From positions 1-6,092 of the forward strand of contig JACQOL010000076.1 in NCBI GenBank assembly GCA_016202555.1: DNA of 6,092 nt, read 5' to 3'. A program made the position numbers and the translations under genes. Of the stretch, positions 1-5,279 are shown one piece after another. This DNA comes from Chloroflexota bacterium (GTDB taxonomy: Bacteria; Chloroflexota; Dehalococcoidia; Dehalococcoidales; UBA2162). Under the pieces are notes generated by a model that saw only the letters and a program-made list of their open reading frames with translations, was not told where the DNA came from and did no database searches. The first letter of the stretch is position 1. Each line of letters starts with the position of its first letter.

Positions 1-41
1 AAGATTAGATAGTCACCTACTAAAGGAACGTGATTAACTAA

Positions 42-887
42 GTGAGGAATATTAACACCCGAAAGGTAACCAAAGCCGTCTCTCAGCTGTTTCAGGAAGC
101 CAATTTTTCCCTGCCCGAAGATGTTATGGCAGCTCTCAAGCGAGGACGCCAGAATGAGGATTCACCCCTAGCCCAACAAACTTTAGGCAAGATTCTGGAT
201 AATGCTAAAATAGCTGCCCAAGAGCAGATAGCGATATGCCAGGATTGTGGGGTAGCGGTAGTTTACCTTGAAATCGGACAGGATGTCCATATCACTGGTG
301 GTGACCTGTATGAAGCGGTTAATGATGGAGTGCGCCAGGGCTATAAAAAAGGCTATTTACGCAAATCGATAGTTAGCCAACCCTTTTCAGCCCGGGTTAA
401 CACTAAGGACAACACCCCGGCGGTAATCCATACTGAGATTATTCCCGGGGATAAACTTAAGATTACAGCAATGCCTAAAGGTGGCGGTAGTGAGAATATG
501 ACCCGTCTCTTTATGCTAACGCCGGCTCAGGGTCGCCAGGGTGTTCTTAAATCGGTCGTCCAGGCAGTGGATGAAGCGGGTAGTAATCCCTGCCCCCCGG
601 TGATTGTCGGTGTTGGCATCGGCGGGACTGCGGAAAAGGCGATGTCTTTAGCCAAAAAGGCACTACTACGCCGGGTCGGCGAAAACAATCCTGATGCCGA
701 AAATGCTAAGTTAGAGAAAGAGCTACTAGGCCGCATCAATGCTCTGGGAATCGGGCCCGAGGGCTTTGGTGGGCGAACTACTGCCCTGAGTGTCCATGTT
801 GAGACTTTTCCTACTCATATTGCCAGTCTACCAGTAGCGGTTAATCTGCAGTGCCATGCGGCACGCACCAAGGAAGTGATTCTTTAG
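42..887 (+). CDS. Class I fumarate hydratase, alpha subunit (N-terminal Fe-S half)
   Basis: This is the alpha subunit of the two-subunit, 4Fe-4S class I fumarase, which reversibly hydrates fumarate to L-malate in the cytoplasm. The 281 residues match the usual length. By motif, C66 (ICQD), C184 (NPCPP) and C271 (LQCHAAR) are the three cluster ligands. Q67, D68, the GGGS stretch at 147-150 and H259 correspond to substrate-site positions known from the structurally characterised single-chain class I enzyme; the spacing C66-H259-C271 agrees. The usual CQDTG motif reads CQDCG here, adding C69 beside the cluster. The GTG start gives the normal family N-terminus, and an in-frame TAA at 39-41 forbids anything earlier. 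The nearest SD-like AAAGGA (23-28) is about 13 nt away, so initiation may be weak or coupled to an upstream gene. The beta subunit follows after 43 bp. Tartrate dehydratase alpha (TtdA) is the main alternative; the nadB context and overall motifs favour fumarase. Confidence 0.93.
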   Translation: MRNINTRKVTKAVSQLFQEANFSLPEDVMAALKRGRQNEDSPLAQQTLGKILDNAKIAAQEQIAICQDCGVAVVYLEIGQDVHITGGDLYEAVNDGVRQGYKKGYLRKSIVSQPFSARVNTKDNTPAVIHTEIIPGDKLKITAMPKGGGSENMTRLFMLTPAQGRQGVLKSVVQAVDEAGSNPCPPVIVGVGIGGTAEKAMSLAKKALLRRVGENNPDAENAKLEKELLGRINALGIGPEGFGGRTTALSVHVETFPTHIASLPVAVNLQCHAARTKEVIL

Positions 888-930
888 CCCACACCGTAAA
901 GTGATTGAAAGTTAAAATAGGAACAGGCAA

Positions 931-1488
931 ATGGTTAAAAAGGTCATGCTGCCGTTAACTGATGAAACCGTGAAGCAACTTAAAACCGGGGACAATGTTT
1001 TACTTAATGGTGTCATTTATACTGGTCGTGATATTGCCCACCAGAGAATGGTTGAGGCCTTAGACCAGGGAAAAGTTTTGCCATTTGATATTAAGGGGCA
1101 GACAATATATTATATGGGTCCGGCTCCGGCGAGACCAGGTCAGGTAATTGGTTCGGCCGGACCGACTACCAGTGGTCGGATGGATATCTACTCACCCAAG
1201 TTGATGGCTGCGGGGTTGAAGGGGATGATTGGCAAGGGGATGCGTTCCCAGACAGTTAAAGATGCCATCAAGCAGTATAAGGCGGTCTACTTAGCCTCCG
1301 TCGGTGGTGCTGGAGCTCTTATTTCCAGGAGCATTAAGAAATCGGAGGTAATCGCCTACGAGGAGCTTGGTACTGAGGCGCTTCTCAGACTCGAAGTTGA
1401 AAATTTCCCAGCGATTGTGATAAATGATATTTATGGTGGAGACCTTTACCAGGAAGGAAAGGCCAGGTATAAGGAAGATTATAAGTAA
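931..1488 (+). CDS. Class I fumarate hydratase, beta subunit (C-terminal half)
   Basis: This is the beta subunit of class I fumarase and supplies the other half of the active site to the alpha subunit. At 185 residues it has the normal length. R33 (TGRDIAHQR), T79 and R83 (GPTTSGRMD) and the lysine of MIGKG (K102) line up with the substrate-binding and catalytic Arg, Thr, Arg and Lys of the fused enzyme. The 50-residue spacing from R33 to R83 matches the spacing of the corresponding arginines there. All key residues are intact, as is the SVGGAGAL segment near 123-130. An AGGA at 919-922, 8 nt before the ATG, is a suitable ribosome binding site. The gene sits 43 bp after the alpha subunit and 14 bp before nadB, consistent with one transcript. 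The tartrate dehydratase beta subunit is a paralogous alternative, thought less likely. Confidence 0.93.
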   Translation: MVKKVMLPLTDETVKQLKTGDNVLLNGVIYTGRDIAHQRMVEALDQGKVLPFDIKGQTIYYMGPAPARPGQVIGSAGPTTSGRMDIYSPKLMAAGLKGMIGKGMRSQTVKDAIKQYKAVYLASVGGAGALISRSIKKSEVIAYEELGTEALLRLEVENFPAIVINDIYGGDLYQEGKARYKEDYK

Positions 1489-1502
1489 ACCCTGAAAGTC
1501 GA

Positions 1503-3053
1503 ATGAAGCACTATGATTATGTTATTGTTGGTAGTGGTATTGCCGGGCTTTACAGCGCCCTGTTAGCTAGAGAGCACGGCAGCGTGCTTATCATCACCAA
1601 GGGCAGCATTGATGAGTGTAACACTAAATATGCCCAGGGAGGTATCGCTGCCGCCATTGGTAGAAATGACTCCCCTGAGCTTCACTTTAAGGATACAGTC
1701 GCTGCTGGAGATGGCCTGTGTGATGAGGAGGCAGTGCGTATTCTGGTGGATGAAGCTGCCGGGAGCATCGCTGAACTGGTCAATTTAGGAGTGCCTTTCG
1801 ATACTCTGGATGGTGAGATTGCCCTGACCAGAGAGGCGGCTCACAGTCTACCTCGCATTTTACATGCTGGTGGGGATGCTACAGGCGAACATATTGAGGT
1901 TACTCTCGGTAAGCGGGTGCGCTCGTTAAAAATACCGGTATTGGAAGATTCCCTGGCTACCGAAATCATGGTAGAGAATGGGATAGTTTATGGAGTAAGA
2001 GTCCTTGATTACCATACCGGCTCAAGTGAAGAATTTGGGTGTCGCTTCTTGATTCTGGCTACTGGTGGCGCCGGACAGCTATTTAAGCTTACTACTAACT
2101 CGGATATTGCCACTGGTGATGGCATCGCTCTAGCCTTCAATGCCGGAGCGGAGATTACTGACATGGAGTTCTATCAATTCCACCCTACGGCTCTCCACCT
2201 GCCCGGAGTAACTCCTTTTCTTATATCGGAAGCAGTCCGGGGGGAGGGGGGAATACTGCGTAATGTCGCTGGCAATCGTTTTATGCTCGATTATACGACC
2301 GATGGTGACCTGGCACCGCGTGATGTTGTCGCCCGTAGCATACTATTTGAGATGGAAAAAACAGGCTCAAATAATGTTTTTATTGATGTTACTCACTTGC
2401 CACTATACACAATTACCACCCGTTTTCCACATATCTATCGCTTCTGTCTGGAACATGGTCTGGATATAACCAAAGAACTTATCCCGGTAGCCCCGGCAGC
2501 TCACTACATGATGGGTGGCATTAGAACTAATACCTGGGGAGAGTCAAGCATTGCGGGACTATTCGCTTGCGGTGAGACTGCCTGCACTGGCGTCCATGGC
2601 GCCAACCGGCTCGCTTCAAACTCGCTTCTGGAAGCGGTTGTCTTCGGTCGTCGGATTGTTGAGAAAACCAGTGGGAAAGTCAGGCTAAATACACCAATTG
2701 TTAGCCACAGTGCAGCAGTTCATCACTTCCTTAACCAAAGGCCTAAGCTAAAAGCTGTGCCAGCACTCAATCTAGCTACTCTACAGCAGCTTCATTGGGA
2801 GAAGGTCGGCATCATCCGCGGTAAAGAAGGCTTAACCCAGGTAGCTAAGGTATTAGCTACCTGGCAAAAGTCCTTGCCTAAGCCAACAGACCGTCCCTCG
2901 TACGAGCTTAGTAACCTGATATTAACCGGGCGATTAGTAACCGAAGCCGCCCTTATCAGAGAAGAGAGCCGAGGAGCTCATTTCAGAACCGACTTTCCCC
3001 AGAGCTTCTCTCAGTGGCAGCATCATATCGTCTTTACCAAGAGTTCGCTTTAG
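1503..3053 (+). CDS. nadB: L-aspartate oxidase (FAD-dependent, NAD biosynthesis)
   Basis: NadB oxidises L-aspartate to iminoaspartate, which NadA condenses with dihydroxyacetone phosphate to quinolinate. Its reduced FAD can be reoxidised by oxygen or, anaerobically, by fumarate. Residues 5-24 hold the FAD Rossmann motif (VIVGSGIAGL), followed by KYAQGGIAAA (42-51). The TREAAHS segment holds E111, the Glu of the aspartate oxidase active site. H227 (QFHPTAL), R273 (APRDVVARS), H334 (PAAHYMMGG) and R369 (GANRLASNS) keep a constant 17-residue offset from the E. coli NadB active-site residues H244, R290, H351 and R386. The C-terminal helical domain ends with the family's EESRGAHFRTDFP. At 516 residues it is slightly shorter than E. 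coli NadB. The ATG lies 14 bp after the beta-fumarase stop with no clear Shine-Dalgarno, suggesting translational coupling. No nadA or nadC is in the window. A soluble fumarate reductase flavoprotein is the related alternative, but the NadB-specific motifs argue against it. Confidence 0.93.
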   Translation: MKHYDYVIVGSGIAGLYSALLAREHGSVLIITKGSIDECNTKYAQGGIAAAIGRNDSPELHFKDTVAAGDGLCDEEAVRILVDEAAGSIAELVNLGVPFDTLDGEIALTREAAHSLPRILHAGGDATGEHIEVTLGKRVRSLKIPVLEDSLATEIMVENGIVYGVRVLDYHTGSSEEFGCRFLILATGGAGQLFKLTTNSDIATGDGIALAFNAGAEITDMEFYQFHPTALHLPGVTPFLISEAVRGEGGILRNVAGNRFMLDYTTDGDLAPRDVVARSILFEMEKTGSNNVFIDVTHLPLYTITTRFPHIYRFCLEHGLDITKELIPVAPAAHYMMGGIRTNTWGESSIAGLFACGETACTGVHGANRLASNSLLEAVVFGRRIVEKTSGKVRLNTPIVSHSAAVHHFLNQRPKLKAVPALNLATLQQLHWEKVGIIRGKEGLTQVAKVLATWQKSLPKPTDRPSYELSNLILTGRLVTEAALIREESRGAHFRTDFPQSFSQWQHHIVFTKSSL

Positions 3054-3190
3054 CTCTTGCCGATGCGGAACATCTTGGTACTACATACCGGGCAGACGCC
3101 TTGAGTTGCTGGCTTACTGTTCTTCATGGTTATGCTCTTAGCGTTCCGGATTTCTCTTTTGGTACGACACTTAACACAATAGCCTTGCAT
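3050..3190 (-). CDS. Small two-CxxC zinc-ribbon protein, DUF5679 type (46 aa)
   Basis: This short gene encodes 46 residues with two CxxC knuckles, C5-V-K-C8 and C33-P-V-C36, separated by a basic, Lys/Arg-rich linker. That is the layout of a minimal zinc ribbon. The start (MQGYCVKCRTKREI) and end (TKMFRIGKS) match my memory of the DUF5679 family, whose function I do not know. The predicted charge is strongly positive, compatible with nucleic-acid or ribosome binding, but that is inference. Support for a real gene is good: a very strong Shine-Dalgarno (GGGAGGGG on the minus strand) lies 5 nt before the ATG, and a sigma70-like promoter lies about 50 nt further up. The stop codon (3050-3052) overlaps the nadB stop (3051-3053) on the other strand, leaving no space for a terminator between the genes. 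Confidence 0.85.
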   Translation of the reverse strand: MQGYCVKCRTKREIRNAKSITMKNSKPATQGVCPVCSTKMFRIGKS

Positions 3191-3218
3191 TGATTCCCCT
3201 CCCTTTTTAATTTAGTAA

Positions 3219-3237
3219 GAAACAACCGTCCTGTTTC
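3219..3237. repeat. Perfect 6-bp dyad in the zinc-ribbon gene leader
   Basis: GAAACA (3219-3224) and TGTTTC (3232-3237) form a perfect inverted repeat around a 7-nt spacer. It begins just downstream of the predicted -10, at about +2 to +20 of the minus-strand transcript. It could be an operator or a small 5' UTR hairpin. There is no adjacent T-run on the plus strand, so it does not look like a terminator for nadB. Confidence 0.35.
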
Positions 3238-3245
3238 ATCTAAAA

Positions 3246-3275
3246 AGAATAAACTATTTTTTCCCGTAATGTCAA
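3246..3275 (-). promoter_or_regulatory. Predicted sigma70 promoter of the zinc-ribbon gene
   Basis: Read on the minus strand, a perfect -35 TTGACA (3270-3275) is followed after 18 bp by TATTCT (3246-3251; 4 of 6 match TATAAT). Transcription would begin near 3239, giving a 5' leader of about 50 nt before the ATG at 3190. Identified by eye only. Confidence 0.55.
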
Positions 3276-3494
3276 TAGCCAGGGGATAAATTTTTGTATC
3301 CTTTGGTTACTTTTATCAGGCGTGGCTCACTTTTTGACAAGAAAGCGGGCTTCAGAAGTAAGACTTAGCAATGACTGAGAACAGGTAGACCTCTTAACAT
3401 TGGGCATAACCTTAGTCGTAACCTTTTCATTCTTCTTTACAGTTCGAGGATTATAATCTTGCCTTCAATACAACGCTCACGTTTTCTCATTATT

Positions 3495-3524
3495 TTGACA
3501 GATGATTTTGTTATCCGCTACAAT
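3495..3524 (+). promoter_or_regulatory. Predicted sigma70 promoter of the MFS transporter gene
   Basis: A perfect -35 TTGACA (3495-3500) is separated by 18 bp from TACAAT (3519-3524; 5 of 6 match TATAAT). The predicted transcription start near 3531 leaves a leader of roughly 44 nt, with a strong Shine-Dalgarno, before the TTG start. Its nearness to consensus suggests constitutive expression unless a repressor acts. Confidence 0.65.
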
Positions 3525-3560
3525 AAGCGATACCCTACTCTTTTTAACATCACTCCCGAT

Positions 3561-3567
3561 AAAGGAG
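3561..3567 (+). promoter_or_regulatory. Ribosome binding site deciding the TTG start of the transporter
   Basis: AAAGGAG lies 7 nt before the TTG at 3575. This near-ideal spacing is the main reason for accepting a TTG start. The next in-frame ATG falls at about residue 43, inside the first membrane segment, and would remove conserved sequence. Confidence 0.7.
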
Positions 3568-3574
3568 CCGTTAC

Positions 3575-4828
3575 TTGGGAACTGACCACCAGCAAGAGAT
3601 AGCCCGTAGTGAAGAGAAGTCCCCCTCTTATCGCTGGCTAATAGTTGGGCTGCTACTGCTTAACCAAGAGGGCACCTCCTTACCCTTTAGCGGAGTAGGG
3701 ATGCTGCTACCGGCGATGAGGAAAGACCTCGGTTTTGGAGTAGCTCAGGCCGGAGTGTTGAGTTCACTGCTGCGATTCCCCCAGGCTATTCTTGGTATCC
3801 CGGCGAGCCTGCTTTTGGTGCGTTTCCGTCCCAAGTGGGTATACTTCCTGGCTATTCTTGGTGATGCCGCTGCTAGCTTTTTGGTGGCCAGGTCTCCGGG
3901 GTTTATCATTTTGGCCTTTGCTTTCGCCTTCCACGGGGTAGGAATGGTATTAAAGCAAATTCCCGATACCTTGCTGAAGCGTCAATGGATAGCTAAGAAG
4001 GAGTTCGCCACGGTGATGGGGATAACCCAGGGGGCGATGGCACTGGGTTCAAGTGGAATTATAATGATTCTTCCCTTCCTCCTTATCGCCTTGGGAAGTT
4101 GGAGGAACTTGTACATTATCGCTGGTTCTATCCTTCTCTTTCTGTCAGCGGTGTGGGTAGTCTTCGCCAAAGAACGGATTACTGCGGAGTACCAGGATGG
4201 AATGTCCTCCCGAGATGGTCAAGCTCCCTTAAAAGGTGTCCTCAAGCGTAAGGAGTTCCCCCTTATAGGTTTTGCTAAGCTGGGTAGCGGCCTTACCTAT
4301 TCGACTACCATGCTCTTTGTGCCCACCTTTCTTCTTGAGGAACGAGGAATCGCCTTAAGCACCATCGGAATCATTGTCGGTCTTCTACCTCTGGGCGGGG
4401 TTTTTGCTAATTTAACCATCGGGTTTATCTCCGATAAGATTGGACTCAGAAAACCAACCATTTGGCCGGCGGGGCTGCTTGAACCATTCCTCTATGCTGC
4501 TCTGATTTTTTCGCCACTTCCGGTAGTGGCGTTGTCTGTAATCAGCTTTACAATAGGTTATGTCGCCTGGGCACCATTCCCGGCTCTAGGCGCGATTCCC
4601 TTCGAGCTACCAAATATAAAACCATCGGAGATAGTCGTTGGTAACTCGTTGATAATGACTATCACCACATTGGGAGGGCTTATCGCTGTGCCAATTGTGG
4701 GGTATTTGGCTGAGGCTCTTGGGTCACTTAGAACGGCCCTTCTCATCACTTGCTTCTTTCCGTGGACAGTAGCTATCGCTGGTTTCATCCTCCCGGAAAC
4801 CGGGATAAAAGCACACTCTAAGATTTAA
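3575..4828 (+). CDS. Major facilitator superfamily (MFS) transporter, substrate unknown
   Basis: This 417-residue protein has the size and hydrophobic pattern of a 12-helix MFS permease in the cytoplasmic membrane. Likely helices are at about 20-45, 58-82, 88-105, 108-128, 145-172 and 176-197, then a charged cytoplasmic loop (198-228), then 229-252, 262-284, 295-313, 316-338, 355-378 and 385-407. The loop between helices 8 and 9 carries the MFS motif A pattern G283-x3-D287-x2-G290-x-R292-K293. The equivalent loop between helices 2 and 3 is degenerate (VRFRPKW). Segment 337-350 (ALGAIPFELPNIKP) may be useful for subfamily assignment. The N-terminal tail of about 19 residues is charged and cytoplasmic, with no signal peptide. 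The gene has its own promoter and no co-transcribed neighbour, so context gives no clue to the substrate. The TTG start is supported by AAAGGAG 7 nt upstream. The family call is confident; any substrate would be a guess. Confidence 0.88.
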   Translation: MGTDHQQEIARSEEKSPSYRWLIVGLLLLNQEGTSLPFSGVGMLLPAMRKDLGFGVAQAGVLSSLLRFPQAILGIPASLLLVRFRPKWVYFLAILGDAAASFLVARSPGFIILAFAFAFHGVGMVLKQIPDTLLKRQWIAKKEFATVMGITQGAMALGSSGIIMILPFLLIALGSWRNLYIIAGSILLFLSAVWVVFAKERITAEYQDGMSSRDGQAPLKGVLKRKEFPLIGFAKLGSGLTYSTTMLFVPTFLLEERGIALSTIGIIVGLLPLGGVFANLTIGFISDKIGLRKPTIWPAGLLEPFLYAALIFSPLPVVALSVISFTIGYVAWAPFPALGAIPFELPNIKPSEIVVGNSLIMTITTLGGLIAVPIVGYLAEALGSLRTALLITCFFPWTVAIAGFILPETGIKAHSKI

Positions 4829-4845
4829 GGAACGAGAGAAAGACG

Positions 4846-4868
4846 CTGGATAGGGAATGTCTATCCAG
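4846..4868. terminator. Perfect 8-bp hairpin, possible bidirectional terminator
   Basis: CTGGATAG (4846-4853) and CTATCCAG (4861-4868) form a perfect stem with a 7-nt loop. It lies 17 bp after the transporter stop and 8 bp beyond the tRNA 3' end, between two convergent genes. On the minus strand it is followed by a T/C-rich run, which suits termination of the tRNA transcript. On the plus strand no T-run follows, so termination of the transporter would be weak or factor-dependent. Confidence 0.55.
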
Positions 4869-4876
4869 GAAAGTAG

Positions 4877-4953
4877 TGGCGACCCCGAGGGGATTTGAAC
4901 CCCTGATCTCCACCGTGACAGGGTGGCATGTTAGACCGCTACACCACGGGGCC
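4877..4953 (-). tRNA. tRNA-Asp (anticodon GTC), CCA encoded
   Basis: The minus strand folds into a complete cloverleaf. The acceptor stem is GGCCCCG/CGGGGTC with one G-T wobble at 2:71. The D arm is GTGT/ACAT closed by one wobble, with an AGCGGTCTA loop. The anticodon stem is CCACC/GGTGG around CTGTCAC, so the anticodon is GTC, reading GAC and GAT. The T arm is AGGGG/CCCCT with loop TTCAAAT. The discriminator is G73, as expected for tRNA-Asp, and the terminal CCA is encoded (complement of 4877-4879). The gene stands alone, has its own promoter upstream, and is followed by a hairpin shared with the convergent transporter gene. Confidence 0.97.
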
Positions 4954-4967
4954 ATTTGTTTCAGCCA

Positions 4968-5010
4968 GTAGCATGAGCAACTAAACCCTTGCTACTATCA
5001 AGAGTGTAGC
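4968..5010. repeat. Alternating GTAGC/GCTAC inverted repeats in the tRNA leader and promoter
   Basis: GTAGCA (4968-4973) pairs with TGCTAC (4990-4995), which could form a hairpin in the tRNA precursor leader. GCTAC (4991-4995) also forms a dyad with GTAGC at 5006-5010, overlapping the predicted -10. The two pairings share one arm. Only the first can exist in RNA; the second, if real, would act in DNA. Function unknown. Confidence 0.3.
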
Positions 5011-5031
5011 AGGGAGTAATTCCGCTGTCAA
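5003..5031 (-). promoter_or_regulatory. Predicted sigma70 promoter of tRNA-Asp
   Basis: On the minus strand, a perfect TTGACA (5026-5031) is followed after exactly 17 bp by TACACT (5003-5008; 4 of 6 match TATAAT). The start near 4996 would give a precursor leader of about 42 nt before the mature 5' end at 4953. A strong, optimally spaced promoter is what a stable RNA gene should have. Confidence 0.7.
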
Positions 5032-5173
5032 ACTAGAATTTTAGCCGATAGGTGGCAGTAACCATAGCTAATGTGATTCCTGATCAAAAGAGAAAATCTT
5101 AGTTGAATCCAGTCCGTCTCAAGCATGGCTATACCTTCTTAGCTATTGGAGCCGGTTAGATATTATTACTAAG

Positions 5174-5202
5174 TTGTCATCTGAGCTAAAAAAGTCTATA
5201 CT
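5174..5202 (+). promoter_or_regulatory. Predicted sigma70 promoter of the flavin reductase gene
   Basis: TTGTCA (5174-5179; 5 of 6) and TATACT (5197-5202; 5 of 6) are separated by 17 bp. Transcription would start near 5209, leaving a leader of about 70 nt before the ATG at 5280. A TTGACT at 5204-5209 was considered as an alternative -35 but has no good -10 partner. Confidence 0.65.
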
Positions 5203-5205
5203 CTT

Positions 5206-5222
5206 GACTAAACTGGTTAGTC
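5206..5222. promoter_or_regulatory. Dyad at the flavin reductase transcription start, possible operator
   Basis: GACTAA (5206-5211) and TTAGTC (5217-5222) form a perfect 6-bp inverted repeat with a 5-bp centre. It begins 3 bp after the predicted -10 and covers the predicted transcription start. This placement suits a repressor site, or a short hairpin at the 5' end of the mRNA. No regulator gene is in the window. Confidence 0.35.
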
Positions 5223-5268
5223 CCAAGCAGTTACTAAGCTAGGACGTCCGGAGGATAATGGTGCCTAC

Positions 5269-5274
5269 AGGAGG
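5269..5274 (+). promoter_or_regulatory. Ribosome binding site of the flavin reductase gene
   Basis: A full AGGAGG consensus lies 5 nt before the ATG at 5280 and fixes that start. It falls inside a short upstream reading frame (5258-5287) that ends just within the gene. Confidence 0.75.
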
Positions 5275-5279
5275 AAAAT

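Larger units (their letters stand above)
3191..3574. other. Divergent intergenic region (384 bp)
   Basis: This region separates two diverging transcription units. It holds the minus-strand promoter and leader dyad of the zinc-ribbon gene at its left end and the transporter promoter and ribosome binding site at its right end. The middle (about 3280-3490) is A/T-rich without a credible gene. It contains a direct repeat TAACCTT at 3407-3413 and 3419-3425 (12-bp period) and a 10-bp palindrome GATTATAATC at 3449-3458. Neither has an assigned function, and I recognise no riboswitch or RNA gene. Confidence 0.5.
4954..5279. other. Intergenic region between tRNA-Asp and the flavin reductase gene (326 bp)
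   Basis: The left part holds the tRNA leader and promoter on the minus strand, and the right part the flavin reductase promoter, dyad and ribosome binding site on the plus strand. Between about 5040 and 5170 I see no gene. An imperfect, widely spaced inverted repeat (CCATAGCTAA at 5062-5071 and TTAGCTATTGG at 5139-5149) is the only structure noticed there and may be chance. Confidence 0.5.

Noticed and set aside
2..37. Open frame ending in TAA at 35-37, possibly the C-terminus of an upstream gene 4 bp before the fumarase start
   Set aside because: Only 11 codons are visible and they match no family I can recognise. An upstream operon member is plausible but not supported by the sequence shown.
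527..739. Minus-strand frame of 70 codons inside the fumarase alpha gene
   Set aside because: Antisense shadow of a well supported conserved gene, with low-complexity composition and no family resemblance.
2263..2469. Plus-strand frame of 68 codons within nadB
   Set aside because: Out-of-frame shadow of the intact nadB; no ribosome binding site or domain.
3335..3364. Second plus-strand TTGACA upstream of the transporter as a promoter
   Set aside because: No acceptable -10 at 16-19 bp; the downstream TTGACA/TACAAT pair is far better.
3437..3490. Minus-strand 17-codon frame beginning ATG-AGA-AAA
   Set aside because: No Shine-Dalgarno, no recognisable motif and very short; most likely chance.
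3982..4170. Minus-strand frames within the transporter gene (also 4558-4788)
   Set aside because: Antisense shadows of a membrane protein gene; no independent support.
4877..4953. tRNA-Asp as an integration site for a mobile element
   Set aside because: No integrase gene and no repeat of the tRNA 3' end elsewhere in the window was seen.
5062..5149. Long-range inverted repeat CCATAGCTAA / TTAGCTATTGG as a riboswitch or terminator
   Set aside because: Arms are about 67 nt apart, imperfect, upstream of the predicted flavin reductase promoter and without a T-run.
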